From Adiantum capillus-veneris (lineage: Eukaryota > Streptophyta > Polypodiopsida > Polypodiales > Pteridaceae): a stretch of 64,000 nucleotides of DNA. The DNA lies in NCBI GenBank assembly GCA_014529385.2, contig CM043943.1:99258355-99322354 (forward strand), written 5' to 3'. Position numbers and translations under genes: made by a program. Below the pieces are notes generated by a model, which had not been told where the DNA came from, made no database searches, and was given only the letters and a program-made list of their open reading frames with translations. Shown in pieces: positions 61,303 to 64,000 of the stretch (its first letter is position 1; each line of letters starts with the position of its first letter).

Positions 61303-61991
61303 TTTTAGTGTATGAGAGTGTTCCATTGGTGTTAGGGTTAGTGTAAATTCCTTGCTTGTTTGTAGGTTGCTCTAACGATTCTCCTCTTTTGCGTCCTAGT
61401 TCGCTCTTAAACTAGGTGATGTCCCTTGTGTAGTTGGGATTTGGCTGGGGGTTTGTTGTTTTGGTTTGTGTTGTGTTGTGCCCCAGCCCCATTGAGCAGC
61501 ACGGGAGCCTTGAAGGGTGTCTAGAGTTTCTCTTCTTGTTGCCCACCCCGGACCGCTTCACTATAATACAAAGAATTTATGGAGGGGGGACAGACTCCAT
61601 GTAAGTTTGATCCTCAATAGTTGCCAATTGTTTTATTTCTCTCTATTTTCAAGTATTGTCAATTCCAAACTAGCTAGGTGTAAATTTCTATGTTGCTTTC
61701 TCAAATTAATTACTCTCTCTATGCTCATTAGAAATTTGTTCTTAATGAAATGCTCACTATGTTATCAATTTCCGCTACACACAGTTACTATTGCATTAAA
61801 TGTTACATTTCATCTCATTCAGGCATATAGTCAGAGTATTGAAAGATTTTTACTCTTTCCAGGAATTTCCTTGGTAAAAGTGGTGAGAAGTTGCAATTTT
61901 GATATCCAAATTTTGTTGTGAGCATATATGCATGTTGCACACATCAAGGGGCACTTGGGGTATAAACAAAACTCCAATCTGACCACCTAAA

Positions 61992-62011
61992 TCTCATACG
62001 TGTATGATGTC
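61992..62011. repeat. Palindrome 3 of a periodic series
   Basis: CATAC-GT-GTATG core with ATGTC on the right. The outer left arm is less conserved. Confidence 0.8.
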
Positions 62012-62274
62012 AGAGAGGCCTGATTTTGGGTTAAAAGATACATTTTTGTGAGCCATTGGGATTAAGAACGTTTAAGAAGTAAATATGCCAAATTCTATTG
62101 CAATTGAAGAAATTTGAGGTTTGTAAAGACCAAGAGACAAATCTGGGCAAAATGAGTGCTTGATTTGACCATATCTAGCACAAAAGGTGTTGAAATTGCA
62201 TTTTCCAAGTTATATTGAGTTTCTTGTGTGGTGAAGGACCTCTGGAGTGAAATTCACTTCATTTTAACCAGATA

Positions 62275-62300
62275 GACATCATATGCCTATGGCATATCAG
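62275..62300. repeat. Palindrome 4 of a periodic series
   Basis: GACATC, then ATATGCC-TAT-GGCATAT. The stem uses a different pairing from the others but is perfect over seven bases. Confidence 0.85.
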
Positions 62301-62553
62301 GGGCATTTTTAGAGACCAGAACTGACAATAGAACATACCAAGGTGTTTAACACCCCAAAGCACGCTTAGGGGACCAAGTTTCACCCAATTTTGATCCTTT
62401 TTGGCTTAGTTAACCTCCCAAACGATTTGAGAGTGACCAAGGCATGCATAGGAAAAATTGACAGAGGTTACAACTTCAAAGTAAGCCTAGATCTGGACAA
62501 AGCACATCAAGGAGAGTACACAATTCAAGTTTGAGTCAGTTTTGATAATTTAT

Positions 62554-62573
62554 ACATCATATGGGTATGATGT
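62554..62573. repeat. Palindrome 5 of a periodic series
   Basis: ACATCATA-TGGG-TATGATGT, perfect over eight bases. Confidence 0.9.
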
Positions 62574-62691
62574 CTATAGCCCAATTTAGTGCTCACATTG
62601 AGAAATTGTTGGTCCAAAAGTCTTTCCTGTGATCCTAGCACTCCATCTGTCTTATCAGATTAGGGCTTGGAACTCATGTAAGGGTCATGTC

Positions 62692-62701
62692 TTTATATAT
62701 A
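62692..62701 (+). promoter_or_regulatory. TATA box of the second gypsy element
   Basis: TTTATATATA about 130 bp after the last palindrome and about 420 bp before the first gag-like ATG (63113). Confidence 0.5.
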
Positions 62702-64000
62702 CTAGCAAGTGAGAATTACTGTTTTGACAAAGAATTGTAGAGTAGAACCAAGGATTCGACAAGTTGGTGATCAATTGGAACTACAAAGGACTCTACTAAG
62801 TTGAGAAAGCAGCTTGAGAGCAAACCAAGACAAAGGAATAATTGCAAGCAGACTTCTAAGGTAAGAGGTTTGGGTTGATAGTTGTTTGTGAGAAGAATTT
62901 GATGAATTTGAGATCCGAAAGGTGTATTCAAAGAGAACGGAGAGTGGCTGGCGATAAAGCTAGCTTAGTGTGAACGGAAGAGAATGTAAACCAAGCAACG
63001 ATTGACCCCTTAGCACCGATCATAGAAGAGGGCATTGATATTGATACCTCTTTCAAAGGATCATATAAACGGATAACCAACCAGCAGCTCGGAGGTTTCT
63101 AGCAGCAAGGGACCATGGGGGGTAGCACCTCTCAAAAACCCTTAAACACGCCAAAATACACGGGAATTTTCTTAAGGTAACCAATGCCCATGGGGCCTTG
63201 ATGCATGCTGATGTTTGAGGATGTCAATACATTTGTATTGAAAAACAGCTAGCAGGAGGATTAGCATGAATTATGGTAACCGACGGTGGTGATAGGTTTC
63301 ACAATGAGGAGGGAAAACATTATCTCATCAAATGAGAATACAAGCCAATTTACCCACAAGATGTAGGAAGAGTATTAACACCTGAACTATTGCCACAAGA
63401 TTTGGTAGGGAAGAAAAAGCCCATAGAAACCCTAAGCAAGTCTACAAATCCCTTCTCAGATGATTATGCCACCACAACACAATCAAATAAACAACCATTT
63501 TCTAACCCTCAAAACTCACAAACATCACCACTATCATTTCAAGCGTGGATCCAAATAGTTTGCAGCACCAGATGTGAACACAAAAGGGGATGGATAATTG
63601 GCCATGGTAGGGCTAGATGCACCACCAAAACCACCACTCCATCAGCAATACTAAGAAGAGAGTAGATCAAGGATGCTAACTCTGATCACGATTGAAGCAT
63701 CACATTGAGGACGAGAACGAGAAGAAAGAAGCCGAGCAGAGGAACGATCACTTGCTAGACCAATCTGAAACTATGCATTAGGAGAACCACTAGGGGAGGA
63801 ACATGTATTGTATCCTAGGCTAGAAAGGGCTCATAGAGGGGGAATCAAGGATCCTATGTTTAGAATGCTAGACAAATGGAGGATCAGACCTTCTCAAGTC
63901 CAAAAATGGGTTAACAAGAAATATTTTGGAAATAGGGACCCAAGGGATCACATGGCAACTTTTGTGCGTGTCATTAAGGCTAAGGAGGTACTAGACTTTC

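Larger units (their letters stand above)
58868..61560 (+). mobile_element. Solo-LTR-like insertion, 2693 bp, unassigned family
   Basis: Starts TGATAGCCG and ends GACCGCTTCA, giving the TG...CA termini of LTRs. Flanks CTAA (58864-58867) and CTATA (61561-61565) fit an imperfect 5-bp duplication of CTATA, the sequence at the matching site in the 5' LTR (near 50893). It has no gag or pol. A promoter-like TATAAAAG (60585-60592), a (CT)n tract (61258-61299) and a T/G-rich tail are consistent with a long LTR left after recombination. Orientation is taken from the TATA box. A short non-autonomous LTR element is the alternative. Confidence 0.65.
49589..61807 (+). mobile_element. Ty3/gypsy chromovirus, complete outline, with two nested insertions
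   Basis: 5' LTR 49589-51134, primer site 51135-51147, gag about 51572-52900, pol about 52970-57190, polypurine tract about 57533-57546, 3' LTR 57547-61807. Perfect 5-bp duplications TTTCA flank it (49584-49588 and 61808-61812). Net length without the 761-bp and 2693-bp insertions is about 8.8 kb. It has the same domain order as the minus-strand copy, ending in a chromodomain. The coding part is broken, with roughly a dozen breaks; a fossil. The LTRs differ by about 8 percent in ~380 bases compared by eye, so it is of similar age to, or slightly older than, the copy at 30.5 kb. Confidence 0.92.
57547..61807 (+). repeat. 3' LTR of the plus-strand chromovirus, interrupted
   Basis: LTR sequence runs 57547-58867 and resumes 61561-61807, ending TGTTACA. 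The gap is a 2.7-kb foreign insertion. The joined length (about 1565 bp) matches the 5' LTR. Confidence 0.92.
61808..64000 (+). mobile_element. Second Ty3/gypsy element, leader and gag start, runs off window
   Basis: This continues the DNA interrupted at 49588. A TATA box (TTTATATATA, 62692-62701) and transcribed-leader-like sequence come first. Gag-like text follows (63113-63180 and 63390 to the edge), with the retroviral-type gag motif YFGNRDPRDHMATF near 63922-63963, as in non-chromovirus (Tat/Athila-like) plant gypsy elements. LTR limits and primer site were not resolved. The frame is not continuous, so it looks broken; the rest lies outside the window. It is older than the chromovirus inserted in it. 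Confidence 0.55.

Noticed and set aside
62946-62960. Possible tRNA-Arg primer site (CTGGCGA) of the second gypsy element
   Set aside because: Only seven bases agree with the Tat/Ogre-type site and no clear LTR end precedes it.

Overview
The window is nuclear DNA of a land plant, probably a vascular plant with a large, repeat-rich genome. The evidence is GT-AG introns (plus one GC-AG), an RLK/Pelle-type kinase gene, Ty3/gypsy chromoviruses primed by initiator tRNA-Met, a plant LINE with a zf-RVT tail, and very frequent (GA)n/(CT)n microsatellites. I cannot fix the lineage from sequence alone; a fern or other non-grass lineage is only a guess. Host genes are confined to the first 11.5 kb. Almost everything after that is repeats, transposons and their debris.

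Layout. 1-1290 is the tail of a chromovirus LTR that abuts a Ulp1(C48)-like plus FCP1/NIF-like spliced gene on the + strand (1291-3735). It faces a two-exon gene of unknown function on the - strand (5381-3957). 8582-11504 (-) is a seven-exon, apparently intact receptor-like cytoplasmic kinase. 11.5-24.4 kb holds microsatellites, several short tandem duplications, a minisatellite and unrecognised open frames. 24.5-25.8 kb has a SINE-like insertion with an 11-bp target duplication and the 3' end of a LINE. 26.3-29.0 kb (-) is the 3' part of a chromovirus. 30,495-39,459 (-) is a structurally complete chromovirus of the same family, bounded by a perfect GTTGA duplication.

41.6-48.85 kb looks like one large hAT-type DNA transposon. 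It has a degenerate hAT transposase on the + strand, and a kinase-like gene and a small accessory gene on the - strand. At each end, a shared TTTTGATC-rich motif sits next to a TATA box, followed by a tandem array of about 62-65 bp period. The left array is a series of hairpins whose stems vary but stay paired.

49-64 kb is a nested stack. A second Ty3/gypsy family (gag begins near the right edge) has a leader/LTR with palindromes every 275-288 bp. A chromovirus (49,589-61,807, +, TSD TTTCA) inserted into that leader. The chromovirus was itself hit by a 761-bp hAT-like non-autonomous transposon (53,302-54,062) and by a 2.7-kb TG...CA solo-LTR-like element (58,868-61,560). All retroelement coding regions here are broken fossils.

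In all, the window carries six LTR copies of one chromovirus family in both orientations, at least four transposon classes, and three host-like genes, of which only the kinase looks fully functional. The most unusual items are the hairpin array and symmetric ends of the 41.6-48.8 kb element, the periodic palindromes, and the Ulp1-acidic repeat-FCP1 gene.
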